From positions 4,402,001 to 4,466,000 of the forward strand of contig CP071493.1 of assembly GCA_017354895.1 (NCBI GenBank): a DNA stretch of 64,000 bases. Reading direction: 5' to 3'. The notes beneath the pieces were generated by a model. It made no database searches and was not told where the DNA came from. It worked only from the letters and a program-made list of their open reading frames with translations. The translations under genes were made by a program, and so were the position numbers. Source of the DNA: Podospora comata. Lineage: Eukaryota; Ascomycota; Sordariomycetes; Sordariales; Podosporaceae. Position 1 is the stretch's first letter. The number at the start of each line of letters is the position of its first letter. Positions 48,734 through 58,962 of this stretch are shown in pieces.

Positions 48734-51700
48734 ATGGACCGCGACAAGGACAAACCCGACCACCGGTTTGCGCAGACGACACGTGCGATCGCCCCGCTCA
48801 CGATTACAAGCGCTTCCAAGCGGAGGAGTCTATTCTCTCGTCCAAACCTCAATGATGATGGAACCCGACCTGCCGGTGCCGACGCGCCCGCTGAGAGCCG
48901 AGTTGGCTCGCCGAACAACACAAGAATTCCTCGCCTTGCCCAACATCGAGGCAAATTTACGATGGAAGATGCCTACCGCTTGGCCACAGAAGAGGAAGAG
49001 GCCGCAGCCCGAGGATCCCCAAGTCCCGCGCCACGAACATGGCGCTCACGTCGGGAATCCAGCGAGAAGAACACGTCAAAGCTGCCTGGTGTCGGAGCTC
49101 TCGGGACCCAACATCGCAGGACGATGACAAGCAAATCCACGGATGCGGTGGGTGAGGATAGGGTCAGTTTGTCAATGGGCCTTGGCGCCCGGTCGCTCCG
49201 AAGCAACATTTCCGACAGCAGCTTTGACGAAAAGATTCGCCAGCACGCCCTTGCGCAAGGAGACCCCGAAGCACCGATCTCACACAGTAACAGCGCTTCG
49301 TCTAAAGCTGGTTTGGGAACCAGAATACTAGAGACTGGGAGAGGATTGGTACGGAGGAGTAGTCGGGGCAGTCCCGAGGGCAATGCTTCACCTCGCAACC
49401 CCAAGACTACAACAGCCGGCAATAGGTTTTCTGGCTTGTTATCGAGGAAGAAGCGAGAATTGAGTAGCTCAACACAGACGCCTGATCTGGCGGATTGGAT
49501 CCGGTTTAGTGATGGCTCTGCTGGAGATTTGGCTCGGCCAGCGTCCAACCCGCTGTTGCGCCCCACCTCTGCGCCACCGGACCAAGAGTCTCCTGAAAGG
49601 AGTTTCGCATGGGAAGCAGAGAACGACTTCACAGCTGGCGACCTGCAGGTCTCTGAAAGCCCTGTAGTCAGTCTCGGTCGAAGTAACACCAAGATCGATG
49701 AAATACGAGCACTCGAAGCTGAACACAGTGATAAGGATCCCGAGAGCAACCCCAACTCTTGGAAGAATCTCCGGATCGACGAGATCAGAAATCGCGAGGT
49801 TGAAACTGCGTCCAAGCCGCCGGAACTCACCGCTGCGCCGCGCGAGGTTCTGGAGCAGACTGCATCGCAGGATCGAGACCTTACAACCCGAAGCCGATCC
49901 GGAAGCAACACAAGTACTAAGATGGATGAAATTAGATCGCGGGAGATTGAAAGAGTGTCTAGGAGAGCCATCACCACGGCTCAGCTGGGGAAAATCCGGG
50001 AGAGAAACGCCGAACTCACGTCGCGCTCGCCATCGCCCGATATGGGGCGGAAACCCAGCGCGGAGCCTCTGCGTTCTTTTTCCCTGCCGGACGAACAGAG
50101 TTGGAGAAGGGGATCCGATGTGGCCAACTCTGCTTCACAAGTACGAGAGCCAAGCGCTCGCCAGAACTCGGTCTCTGCAGCTCTAAACAGTTACGATGAA
50201 GATGGTCCAGTTATCGATGACCATGATAGACAACAGAGACTTAGCGAAAATGAAGGGATCCGACGCCGTGGCTCACGAGGCAGAGATGAGTCGCGAGATG
50301 TCTTGCGCAGACTGTCAGCCGCGGCGATCACAAATCAGCTCACTGACCTGCCAGCGTCTGGCATTTCTGAGGGTGTGTCTGGGCGTGAAAGACCTCGGCA
50401 ATCCAGCGGAAGTCTTCGACAAAGGATGTTTGCCGGTGCTAAGGGTGACGGCAAACCCACTGTCGGTTTTGTTGGACTTCGGAGGAATGATTCGATGGAA
50501 TCCAACCTGACAAAGCGGTCAAGCTTTATCCTCTCAGAGTCTGACCCTACAGAGCGTATAGAAGGTGAGATGAATCTATTTGCGCCCCATGAAAACCAGT
50601 CTGAACGCGGGTCTCTTCGGGCATTATCTCCAGAGCCAGAAGAAATCACGCCAGACAAAACACCCAAACCCTCCAAGCCTGATCCTCTCACGATGCCCAC
50701 TCCTCGGGTAACAGGTGCTTTTGTCGAAACACCCGCGACGGTTAAGGTTGAGAAAAGAGAGGAGGATGACATCAAACCGCAGCCAGACAAACACGACGAA
50801 CTTCCTGCGGAGCGAGGCAGAAGGGGTGAAAGCGTACCGAGACAGCCCAAACAAACTCAGTCATCCCGTGGTGACAGGATGTCGAGGCGTTCCTCTTCGA
50901 TTTCTGTCCGACGTCGTGCAAGGTCGCTGTCGAGAGGTCGACCCTTGATCAATTCTGGCAAACCACCAACTGTCCGAGATGACATACTAGAAATACAGCG
51001 AGCCAACCAGATCGACGATTCCACTTTGGATGATATCGCCGACCTCATGTTGAAACAAGGCGCCAAAGGCCACGGCTCCGAGGCTATTGAGATCAAGACC
51101 GACGATGGCGGCGATGATGAAAAGGACGCAGGCGATCAGGATGCTCAAAGATTGAGACGGATGAGCAGGAGTCTGCAGAACGGGATCATGAATATTCGCA
51201 CCGCGAAGCAGGGAATTCAGAGACTGGAGGATCAAGTTGCGCATGGGAATCTCAAGAGTGCGGCCGACGATGCTACCGAAACCGAACACACTCACAGCAA
51301 ACATGACGTTGATGCCCCGTGTCCCATCTGTCAAGGAAACGAACCAACCGCGACAACGACCCTCACTTACGTTCACTTGCCTCTACCTCGACTGTGGCAT
51401 CACCAGCCGCGTTTCAAGCTTACATTTCTCGGCCTTTGCGTCTTTCTTCTTTCTCTTTGGTACATTGCTGAGTCCTGTATGTGCCACTTATACTGCAAGC
51501 CTCCGTACTGCGGCCCAGGTGAGCCTTGTAACTGGGATATTGAATATCCTTCTTGGGGCTTCACGATTCCGTCAAAGTTGGACGAGTGGGTCACGGGGGG
51601 ACAAGGCAAGCACCTTGTGCAGGAGTGGACTCCCGAGGTCACAGAGTGGATGATTGGCTTGTGGGACACGGCTATGAGTACTGACCCTGAGTCGACCGTC

Positions 51701-51775
51701 GCAACCCGCTGGAGCCGTAGCGCGAACCGCAGACGTAGAAGACGGGTACTCAGGCAAGGAGGCTTAAATCACTAA
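48734..51775 (+). CDS. Uncharacterised single-pass membrane protein with DEIR repeats
   Basis: This 1,013-residue protein has no intron. I do not recognise the family. The first 880 residues are Ser/Arg/Pro-rich and probably disordered. Within them KIDEIRALE (residue 320), RIDEIRNRE (347), KMDEIRSRE (396) and a weaker QLGKIRERN (about 418) form short repeats, likely helical binding motifs. A compact C-terminal part begins near residue 860 with CPIC. A membrane helix follows at about 896-916 (LTFLGLCVFLLSLWYIAES), then a cysteine cluster (CMCHLYCKPPYCGPGEPC) and a Trp-rich stretch. The end is a basic run (RRRRRR). It has no signal peptide. A tail-proximal anchor with a long cytosolic or nuclear arm is the simplest topology, for example at the nuclear envelope or ER. 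Confidence 0.85.
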   Translation: MDRDKDKPDHRFAQTTRAIAPLTITSASKRRSLFSRPNLNDDGTRPAGADAPAESRVGSPNNTRIPRLAQHRGKFTMEDAYRLATEEEEAAARGSPSPAPRTWRSRRESSEKNTSKLPGVGALGTQHRRTMTSKSTDAVGEDRVSLSMGLGARSLRSNISDSSFDEKIRQHALAQGDPEAPISHSNSASSKAGLGTRILETGRGLVRRSSRGSPEGNASPRNPKTTTAGNRFSGLLSRKKRELSSSTQTPDLADWIRFSDGSAGDLARPASNPLLRPTSAPPDQESPERSFAWEAENDFTAGDLQVSESPVVSLGRSNTKIDEIRALEAEHSDKDPESNPNSWKNLRIDEIRNREVETASKPPELTAAPREVLEQTASQDRDLTTRSRSGSNTSTKMDEIRSREIERVSRRAITTAQLGKIRERNAELTSRSPSPDMGRKPSAEPLRSFSLPDEQSWRRGSDVANSASQVREPSARQNSVSAALNSYDEDGPVIDDHDRQQRLSENEGIRRRGSRGRDESRDVLRRLSAAAITNQLTDLPASGISEGVSGRERPRQSSGSLRQRMFAGAKGDGKPTVGFVGLRRNDSMESNLTKRSSFILSESDPTERIEGEMNLFAPHENQSERGSLRALSPEPEEITPDKTPKPSKPDPLTMPTPRVTGAFVETPATVKVEKREEDDIKPQPDKHDELPAERGRRGESVPRQPKQTQSSRGDRMSRRSSSISVRRRARSLSRGRPLINSGKPPTVRDDILEIQRANQIDDSTLDDIADLMLKQGAKGHGSEAIEIKTDDGGDDEKDAGDQDAQRLRRMSRSLQNGIMNIRTAKQGIQRLEDQVAHGNLKSAADDATETEHTHSKHDVDAPCPICQGNEPTATTTLTYVHLPLPRLWHHQPRFKLTFLGLCVFLLSLWYIAESCMCHLYCKPPYCGPGEPCNWDIEYPSWGFTIPSKLDEWVTGGQGKHLVQEWTPEVTEWMIGLWDTAMSTDPESTVATRWSRSANRRRRRRVLRQGGLNH

Positions 51776-52296
51776 TACACGTTGCTCATTCTGGGAAAGA
51801 ACACTCTGTCGGTCAGGGCAGGGGAGGGGAGGAGATAACTAGCGACGAGAAGTGAATCGAGATGCCGGGCTGACTTCTGTGCTCTTTTTGGTTCGGAATG
51901 CTGGATGACGGATAGCAAGGCGTTTCTGGCTGTGTCTATTTTGTTGACCCACGCAAAAGCTCATTAGGGTTGAAATAAGATAGGAAAGCGTGGCGATTAG
52001 ATGTGGTTTTAAGACGGCGCTTCTAGCTGTACAAAAATGTAGTTAATCCAAAGAAATACTTGGTTCAATAAATTCAATAATAACGCAGCTCTCCCTTCAA
52101 ACAGTAAAACTAGGTCTGGCGTACGGCGACGCACCACTCAGCAGATGTAAAGGCTGCAGCCAGTTATACCCTTCCTGCTTTTTGACCAAGACCCTCTCTC
52201 ACAGCTCGACTCTCTGATTCCTGTCCATTAGAGGTATCACAATACCCCCAGGCATTGCAGCTTTACACAAAGACGGTAGCTCATACGCTTTGCCGT
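51776..52296. other. Convergent 3' regions
   Basis: Ordinary intergenic DNA with AATAAA-like signals (for example AATAAATTCAATAATAA at about 52,067). No further feature is seen. Confidence 0.6.
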
Positions 52297-53013
52297 TCAA
52301 AATCCTATCCACACGGCGGCCGCGGCCAGGGAGAGTTCTAGCATTCTGAAGGGTGGCCGAGCCTGTGATCCACTCGACACTAAGTTGTTATTGGTAAAGG
52401 GGCTAGTATCGGTAAGTGGGGGCGGGATCGGTTCTGGACTGGGATCAGGTGATGGTACGGATGTTTGCGCTGAGGAGGCGGCGATAGTATTGCTTGTTGA
52501 TGTGCTGTCCGGTTGATTGTTCCAGTCTACTGTTGAGGTTGTCGTTGGGTCGGGGATGTCCCCTTCCTGAACGGAAGATGATGGCCTCGTCTCCACAGTC
52601 AAAAACTTTGAGGTGACCTTGCTAGGTGAGGTGCTAATGATGGTTGTCGTGGTGGGGAGTTCAGATATGAAACCCTTTGCTAGGAGTTTGGCGGCGTCGA
52701 GCTTCGAAGCCGGCAGATCTTGATTTCTCTCGCCACAGCCGTCCTCCAAAGGGTCGAGGAAGCTGTCTTGATAGTTGCGGAGATCGGCATGGCAGTTGGT
52801 GTCCATGCATTTAAGAACCTTTTCGAGAAAACTTCCCCTTGCTCGCTTGCACGTACAATTGCCATTACTTGGCAAACAATCGGAATCCAATATGCAACCC
52901 CCTACGCATGGTGGAAACTCAAAAGAAGGGCTTGTCGATTCGACTTTTTCAACCAAAGACAGGAAGAAGGTCAAGCCAGCGAGGGCAAAGCCGATGTGCC
53001 TCAAGAATACCAT
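52297..53013 (-). CDS. CFEM-domain GPI-anchored cell-surface protein
   Basis: The 238-residue protein has no intron. The frame opens upstream with GTG, and the first ATG is 53,013, giving a signal peptide (FALAGLTFFLSLVEKVES). The eight cysteines of a CFEM domain follow in order: CVGGC, then DCLPSNGNCTC, then KCMDTNC and DGCGE. CFEM proteins of fungi bind heme or act at the cell wall and in host interaction. The heme-ligating Asp that normally stands three residues before the fourth Cys is Asn here (SNGNC). A long Ser/Thr/Pro linker, probably O-glycosylated, leads to a hydrophobic C-terminus (LELSLAAAAVWIGF) preceded by small residues, the layout of a GPI-attachment signal. Confidence 0.87.
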   Translation of the reverse strand: MVFLRHIGFALAGLTFFLSLVEKVESTSPSFEFPPCVGGCILDSDCLPSNGNCTCKRARGSFLEKVLKCMDTNCHADLRNYQDSFLDPLEDGCGERNQDLPASKLDAAKLLAKGFISELPTTTTIISTSPSKVTSKFLTVETRPSSSVQEGDIPDPTTTSTVDWNNQPDSTSTSNTIAASSAQTSVPSPDPSPEPIPPPLTDTSPFTNNNLVSSGSQARPPFRMLELSLAAAAVWIGF

Positions 53014-53779
53014 GGCCTTCTGTTTTGTCACAACGTCTTGTCAGGAAGGTGGCATGCTAGCCCTTGGGAGGAAGAAAAATAAGAAAGAGAGAGAAAGCTC
53101 ATCCACGCCAGAAGAGGCTGCGCAGCTTTGAACCATCCAGTCACCATGTCACTCCAGGCATTGAGCCATAGCTAAATATCCCAAAGTTGGAGGGGACAAG
53201 AGGCCTGATGTGATGGCCATGGTGCATGAGAGGCAGGGGGTCCATTGCAGGAGCAACATTTTGAAACAAACTGGCAAGGGCCAAAAGCTGGTTCAGCCTC
53301 GTTTGGCCAAGTTTTTACAAGTCCTTCTTAATCTCACATAATGGACTGGCCAATGAATCAAGGCGATCACCATCTTCCAGTATTAATATGTGGAACGCCT
53401 CCAACGGCGGGGTGCCTGTGTAGATAGATGTTCAGCTGAAATAAGTTGAGTGTACATCAGCACCAGCTAGGCACACCAGGGAAAGACAAGTCGTCAAGTG
53501 TGGATAGGGAGTGGGGACCGTGGATAGTGGGCAGGGGTTGCTCCTATGGAGCCCGGGGTTGACTGACATGCGGGGTTCACTAAATTTTTATCGATAAGAG
53601 CAGCGACAAGATGCCAAAATTTCCAAAAGTTGGATAGGCTCAACGATAAGATTAGAAAGGCTATTTGACCTGTTTAGCGACACATCACTCGACCCTCACG
53701 GCAATAAAGCACCAGAAATCACCGAATTCATCGATCGCCCCCTTTCGCCCTCCCCAATCCCACATAGACCTGCGAACCG
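53014..53779. promoter_or_regulatory. Divergent promoter, CFEM protein / ACL4
   Basis: Head-to-head region of 766 bp. Two GATAAG motifs (53,593 and 53,645) lie before ACL4 and fit GATA-factor sites, though such hexamers are common by chance. Confidence 0.5.
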
Positions 53780-54952
53780 ATGGCGCCGACAAAACCAAAA
53801 AAGAAGTCGACCAAAGACAAGGCAAAGGACAGATTCCGATCCAAAGCCGCCGCGGCGCAATCCTCAAATGTCAACCCCAGAGAGCTTCTCGTGCAAGCCG
53901 TCGGCATGCTCGAGGTCGGCGATGCGGAGGGCGCCGCCAAAGTCGCCAGGACAGCGTATGATCACATCGGAGACAACGGACGACAGGCTGGCGCCGCGCT
54001 GTCCCTTCTGGGTCAAATACATGTCGAGTTGGGAGAGGTTGACAGTGCTCGCCAGTTCTTCCTGTCTGCCGTCAAGGTGGATGAAGATGGTTCGCTTCCG
54101 GAAGATTTGGGTGGCGGTGCCGAAAAGTTTCTTTGGCTTGCACAACTAAGTGAAGAAGGGGGTCAAGACAGCGTTGGCTGGTTCGAGCGTGGTGCGGCCG
54201 CACTGCGTGCCCAGATTCAGACACTTACCGACGCACTAGAGTCACGGCCCCTTACCCGCGACGAACAGGAAGCTGCCATCAACGAGAAACGAAGAAAGCT
54301 GGCAGATACACTCTGCGCAGTTGCCGAGGTCTACATGACAGATCTCAGCTGGGAGGACGATGCTGAGAGTCGGTGCGAGGCGCTGATTACCGAGGCTATT
54401 ATGCTGGCCCCTGAACAGCCAGATACCTGGCAAACTGTCGCAAACGTACGAATCTCACAGTCACGAACCGAAGAAGCGAAAGAGGCCTTGAAAAGAAGCT
54501 TGGGACTGTGGACAGATCTGCCGCCTGAAGACCCTGGGGTTCCTGCGTTTCCATCACGTGTCAGTCTGGTTCGGTTGCTGATAGAGGTTGGGCTGGAGGA
54601 GCAAGCGATTGAAGTTGCCGGACGTCTTGTTGATGAGGACGATCTCAGTGTGGAAGCCTGGTACCTTGGTGGCTATGGGAAATACATGCTGGGCCAGAAG
54701 CTGAAGGAGGTGGGGCAGACTGGCGATGCTGACAAGTGGAAAAGCGTGTGGCGTTCTTCGCGGAAATGGCTTATTCAGTGCATGAGGATTTTCGAGGCCG
54801 AGGAGTATGAGGACGAAAGGTTAGGGGAACATGCACGGGAATTGATGGGCGTTATTAGAGACGAGCTTGGCGAGGCTTTTGGGGATGATCTGGATGAGGA
54901 TGTTTGGGAAGACACCGATGATGAGGACGATGTGGATACAGATATGCAATAG
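53780..54952 (+). CDS. ACL4: Acl4, TPR chaperone of ribosomal protein uL4 (Rpl4)
   Basis: The 390-residue protein has no intron. It matches yeast Acl4, the dedicated chaperone that holds newly made Rpl4 and escorts it to the nucleus for 60S assembly. The first 30 residues are basic and disordered (KPKKKSTKDKAKDRFRSK). TPR-like helix pairs follow: LLVQAVGMLEVGDAEGAAKV, then ALSLLGQIHVELGEVDSARQ, then ALITEAIMLAPEQPDTWQTV and ISQSRTEEAKEALKRSL. The C-terminus is very acidic (DDLDEDVWEDTDDEDD), as in Acl4, where acidic and concave surfaces meet the basic Rpl4. It converges with GIR2, with 217 bp between stop codons. Confidence 0.88.
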   Translation: MAPTKPKKKSTKDKAKDRFRSKAAAAQSSNVNPRELLVQAVGMLEVGDAEGAAKVARTAYDHIGDNGRQAGAALSLLGQIHVELGEVDSARQFFLSAVKVDEDGSLPEDLGGGAEKFLWLAQLSEEGGQDSVGWFERGAAALRAQIQTLTDALESRPLTRDEQEAAINEKRRKLADTLCAVAEVYMTDLSWEDDAESRCEALITEAIMLAPEQPDTWQTVANVRISQSRTEEAKEALKRSLGLWTDLPPEDPGVPAFPSRVSLVRLLIEVGLEEQAIEVAGRLVDEDDLSVEAWYLGGYGKYMLGQKLKEVGQTGDADKWKSVWRSSRKWLIQCMRIFEAEEYEDERLGEHARELMGVIRDELGEAFGDDLDEDVWEDTDDEDDVDTDMQ

Positions 54953-55169
54953 CATGTGCCATGGTTTTGGTGGTCAAGAGGGTTCGCTGGAAGGGTGGAC
55001 TGACGGATGAACCCACGAGCATTGAGGAGGCCACGCTCCATTCGGACTTCAAAATTAATACATGAGATATACCAGGAATGGCTCCCCAGTGAAAAATACC
55101 ATACCCTATGCGATCGTGTAGTTGAAAAATGTGGTACAAGCGTGCTCCTTTGATTGAAAACACACCTAG

Positions 55170-55916
55170 TTAGTTTTCACCAACCTCAAGTTTCTGAATT
55201 TCCTCAATGACGGTATCATCGTCAGCCTCATCTTGCCCGGCCGCTGCGAGGCCACGTTCCCAAAGCTGTTTTCCTGTGAGCTTTGTAGGCTCCTTTATCC
55301 TGGCTTTCTTCAACTCGGCCAGTCTTTCCTCCTCTTCCCTGATTCTGCCCTCCTCCATCTCTTTCAAGAACGACTCTCTCCACTTCAAGAATGTCTCGCG
55401 TGTAACCGGGGTTCCCTGAAACTTCTTATTCTCCTCACGTTCGGCAGCCAGCACAGCTTCTTCGTGTGCCTTCACGATAGCTGCCTTTCGATCCAGCACT
55501 AGTTGCTCTGCGGCTTCTTTGAGTGTCGAGACCAAAGTGAACACCATTGCGATCCCAAGGTTTTCTTCGATCGTTGCGTCCAACCCCCGTAAAAGCTGCT
55601 CCTTGTCCTCGGCGATGTTGAGGTGTGGGTGAGGGATTGCGTTCTGTGACGCCGAGAGCTCTAGGAATGGTGCCTTGTCTGGGTATTCCTCGGGGTAGCG
55701 CACAGTAAGGAGCATAACCGGAGGTTCCTCCTTGTCATCTGGGATATCGAGGGCGATCGATATTCTGTATTCAGTCTCGGATATGTCTGGAAGGTGGTGG
55801 ACTATCTGTCAGTTCACTGCCTGCCCAGAGCCATGCACGATGAACGGACCTGTAATCTCGTCTGGAAAGATCGAGTCCAGAACCTCTCTTTCCTCAATTT
55901 GATCCTCACGCCCCAT
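55170..55916 (-). CDS. GIR2: RWD-domain protein Gir2
   Basis: This is a 227-residue RWD protein in two exons (55,916-55,850 and 55,786-55,170). It opens MGREDQIEEREVLDSIFPDE, the usual start of Gir2/RWDD1, and continues with RISIALDI and LLTVRYPEEYPDKAP, the YPxxxP core of RWD domains. The second half is a charged helix (about residues 130-195), then the TKLTGKQLWERGL motif typical of RWDD1/DFRP2 proteins, which bind DRG/Rbg GTPases. Yeast Gir2 pairs with Rbg2, binds Gcn1 and modulates the Gcn2 stress response on ribosomes. Size and order fit well. Confidence 0.92.
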
Positions 55917-56316
55917 CTTAAGTACCTGTGCTGTAAAGAATAGCGGCTTTGTGTCGTTGTTGATGTCCTGGCCAGGCGGAGGACCAGGTATTCCTGTGAG
56001 CACTTGGAACGAAGTGGGTGTGGTTGGATTTACTTTTTGCTGATGGGAGTGTGGTTTGTCTGGTGGATTTGCTGGTTTGTTGGAGGAGGGGCACAACTTT
56101 TGGACGTGGGGTCTTGCGTCCACCCCGGCCCGCCAAGCTCACGCTAGTCTGACCGCCTGGCAGAAACAGGGATCCTAGGAATTGGCTTCCAAAAAAATTT
56201 CGGCCAAAGCAGAACTGGTAGCGCAGCATTTCGAGTTTGGCGGGTGAGCTCAACCTTGGATCGATCACCATTCAACACCTCTCCAATTGCTTCACTCTTC
56301 AGCGGCGGACATCAAA
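55917..56316. promoter_or_regulatory. Divergent promoter, GIR2 / PUF6
   Basis: Only 400 bp separate the two start codons, so core elements are probably shared. No named site is seen. Confidence 0.6.
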
Positions 56317-58408
56317 ATGGCGCCAAAATTCTCGGAGCCTAGCGTAAAGAGAAAGGTGCATCACAACGATGGCAGCAGAGCGAAGAAGGCGAAGACTACC
56401 ACCGGGCCGAAGCACAAGAAAGTCGAGCCAAAGGCTTCTGAAAGTGATGGCGCCACCTTTTCCGACTCGGACGACGGAGGCGCTGCTTTGCAGCAGGGGA
56501 AAACAGCGAACGGCCAGGCCGCTGGCAAGGCGTTGGAGAAAGGTTTGTTGTCCTTGCCTGTGAGACTCGAGACTCAATTCTATCGGTGTTAACAAGCCAA
56601 CAGGACAAACCTCCCGCGAGGCTCATGCGAAGCAGAAACAGTTGGCGCAAGAACGTAAAGCCGCGAAACCATTGGCGGACGAGGTTCAGCGGACGAAAAA
56701 GTTGTGGGAGAGATTGCGTCGCAAGTCGCATGTGCCCAAGGAGGAGCGCCAGCAACTGGTCGACGAGCTCTTCTCCATCATTACCGGGCGCATCAAAGAC
56801 TTCGTATTGAAGCACGACGCCGTGCGCGCTGTCCAGACGGCCATCAAATACTCAACCCCAGTCCAAAGGAAGCAGATCGCGAAGGAGCTTCAGGGTGCCT
56901 ATGCGCAACTTGCTGAGAGCAGATATGCCAAGTTCCTCATTGGCAAACTCCTTGTCCAGAACGACACCGAGATTCGCGACATCATCATTCCCGAGTTTTA
57001 TGGGAAAATCCGCAAGCTTATCAACCATTCCGAAGCATCCTGGATTCTGGACGACATCTACCGTGGGGCAGCCACCAAGGAACAAAAGGCCAATATGTTG
57101 CGAGAATGGTACGGGCCCGAGTTCGCCTTGTTCAAGTCGGGGAATAAGGGCGAGGTCACGGCCGACCTGTCCAAAATTCTTGCTGAAGAGCCAAGCAAGC
57201 GGTCGACAGTCCTCAAATACCTCTGTGATATGACCAACAACCTGATCCAAAAGAAGATGACCGGGTTCACAATGCTGCACGACGCCATGTTGCAATATTT
57301 CCTCAACCTCAAGCCCGATAGTGAAGAGCTCAAAGAGTTTGTTGAGGTCGTCAAGGGTGACGAGAACGGCGATCTGCTCAAGAACATGGCCTTCACCAAA
57401 TCTGGCGCGCGTTTAGCCTGCTTGCTCTTGGCCCATGGGAGTGCGAAGGACCGGAAGCAAATCCTCAAGACATACAAGGACACATTTCAGCTCATGTCGG
57501 GTGACCCTCATGGGCACATGATCCTGTTGGCTGCCTACGATCTCATCGATGACACAGTTTTGACCTCCAAGTCAATCTTTCCAGAAATCTTGGGCAAGGC
57601 CGAGGACCTAGACCCAGGGAACATTAGTTTCATGGCGAACGACCCGAACGCACGCATCGTGTCCTTGTACTTGTTCGAAGGCCAGTCCAAATCATTGTTC
57701 CCATCGAGCCATGCCGATGATTTGGAATTGCTCAGCGAGCTCCACCAGATCCGCAAGACTACGAGCAAGAAGGACGCCGAGGTGAGACGCAAAGAGCTGG
57801 TAGCATCCATGTCCCCACAGATGCTGGCCGCCGTAGCGGCCTTTGGGAAGGAACTTGCGGCCACTTCGTTTGGTTGTCAATTCATCGCCGATATTCTCCT
57901 GTCTTCCGTTGGGGACAAGACTGCCGCCCTCGAGGCTGTTGCTGCCACAGCGGCTGGTGAGCCTAACCCTGCTCTCCCCGAGGGTGCTGATCCTCCCTAC
58001 CCCCCACCACCACACCTTTCCCTTACACCTCACGGAGGCAAGCTGTATAAGACCCTCATCGCCGGTGGGCGGTTCGATAGGGAGACGGGAACCGTCAAAA
58101 GGATCGAGACGCCCCTTAACTTCGCCGACATTCTCTACCCTGTCATAAAAGACCACATCATGCAGTGGGCAGTTGGGCCAAGCTCGTTTACAGTGTTGGG
58201 TTTGCTTGAAGCCCCGGATTTCTCGTCAAAGAAAGAGCTTCTCAAACTCCTCAAGTCGGAGAAGAAGACTCTTGAGCGTGCCGCCACCGCTGCTGAGACC
58301 ACGGCGGAGGGTGTAAAGCCCAAGTCGAAGAACAAGGACAACGGCTCCAAGTCGAAGTCGGGAGGGAACCAAGGCGCAAGACTGTTGTTGCAAAAGTTGC
58401 AAGCATAG
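56317..58408 (+). CDS. PUF6: Pumilio-repeat protein Puf6
   Basis: The 676-residue protein has two exons (56,317-56,542 and 56,604-58,408). Residues 1-75 are basic, then acidic/Ser-rich (SESDGATFSDSDDGG), typical of nucleolar proteins. The Puf6/Puf-A fold follows: LWERLRRKSHVPKEERQQLV, then PUM-like repeats such as KDFVLKHDAVRAVQTAIKY and YAKFLIGKLLVQ. Later blocks include DPHGHMILLAAYDLIDDTV, the CPL-region NDPNARIVSLYLFEG, and DHIMQWAVGPSSFTVLGLLE near the end. Yeast Puf6 represses ASH1 mRNA translation and works in 60S ribosome biogenesis. The basic tail (KPKSKNKDNGSKSKSGG) fits. Confidence is high. Confidence 0.94.
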
Positions 58409-58962
58409 AATATAGGGCAAAGCGTGCAGCGTGCGTGGATGGGGTGCTATGAACATGATGAATAGGGGCCCATACAGCGCAGAGGCTTCGCTAATAAATA
58501 AACAAACCTAGTGTAAACACATGGACACTCTGCCATGATGGCGTTATCTGTAGACTGAAGTGACTGGTTGGTGACGGTTTTTTCCAAGCCAGAGGACCTA
58601 CCTTCCTCATGCTCCATTCCGTGTAAAGGGACGAGGTGAGTTCTGGCGTTACACCTCCCCGGTGGAAGACGGCGGTGTCACCAGACAAAGCTAGGTCTGG
58701 CAATAGGCATTGAGATAAAATGTTCACTTCCAATGCTTCGCCCATACACTCACACATGCAGCCTGGAGGTTCACAGAGTAGAAGTTGCACAACTTCTCCT
58801 GCCACATGCTTGAATTTACTCCTGCCGGACCATCCTGGGCACCCAAGCCAGGTTTTGCATGGATCACCAATGAATCCACATCGCAATTCCCGGATTTTCC
58901 GATATCCTTGGTGGGGCGCCATCTAGAAACAGGTTGGGTTGAGGCTTGACAGTGTGTCCACG
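58409..58962. other. Intergenic region between two + strand genes
   Basis: It holds the 3' UTR of PUF6 (AATAAATAAA at 58,493-58,502 is a plausible poly-A signal) and the promoter of the next gene. Reverse frames here are unconvincing. Confidence 0.55.

Noticed and set aside
48973-49977. A 334-codon reverse frame within the DEIR-repeat protein
   Set aside because: Ser/Leu-rich mirror of a Ser/Arg-rich coding region; long antisense frames are expected with this codon use.
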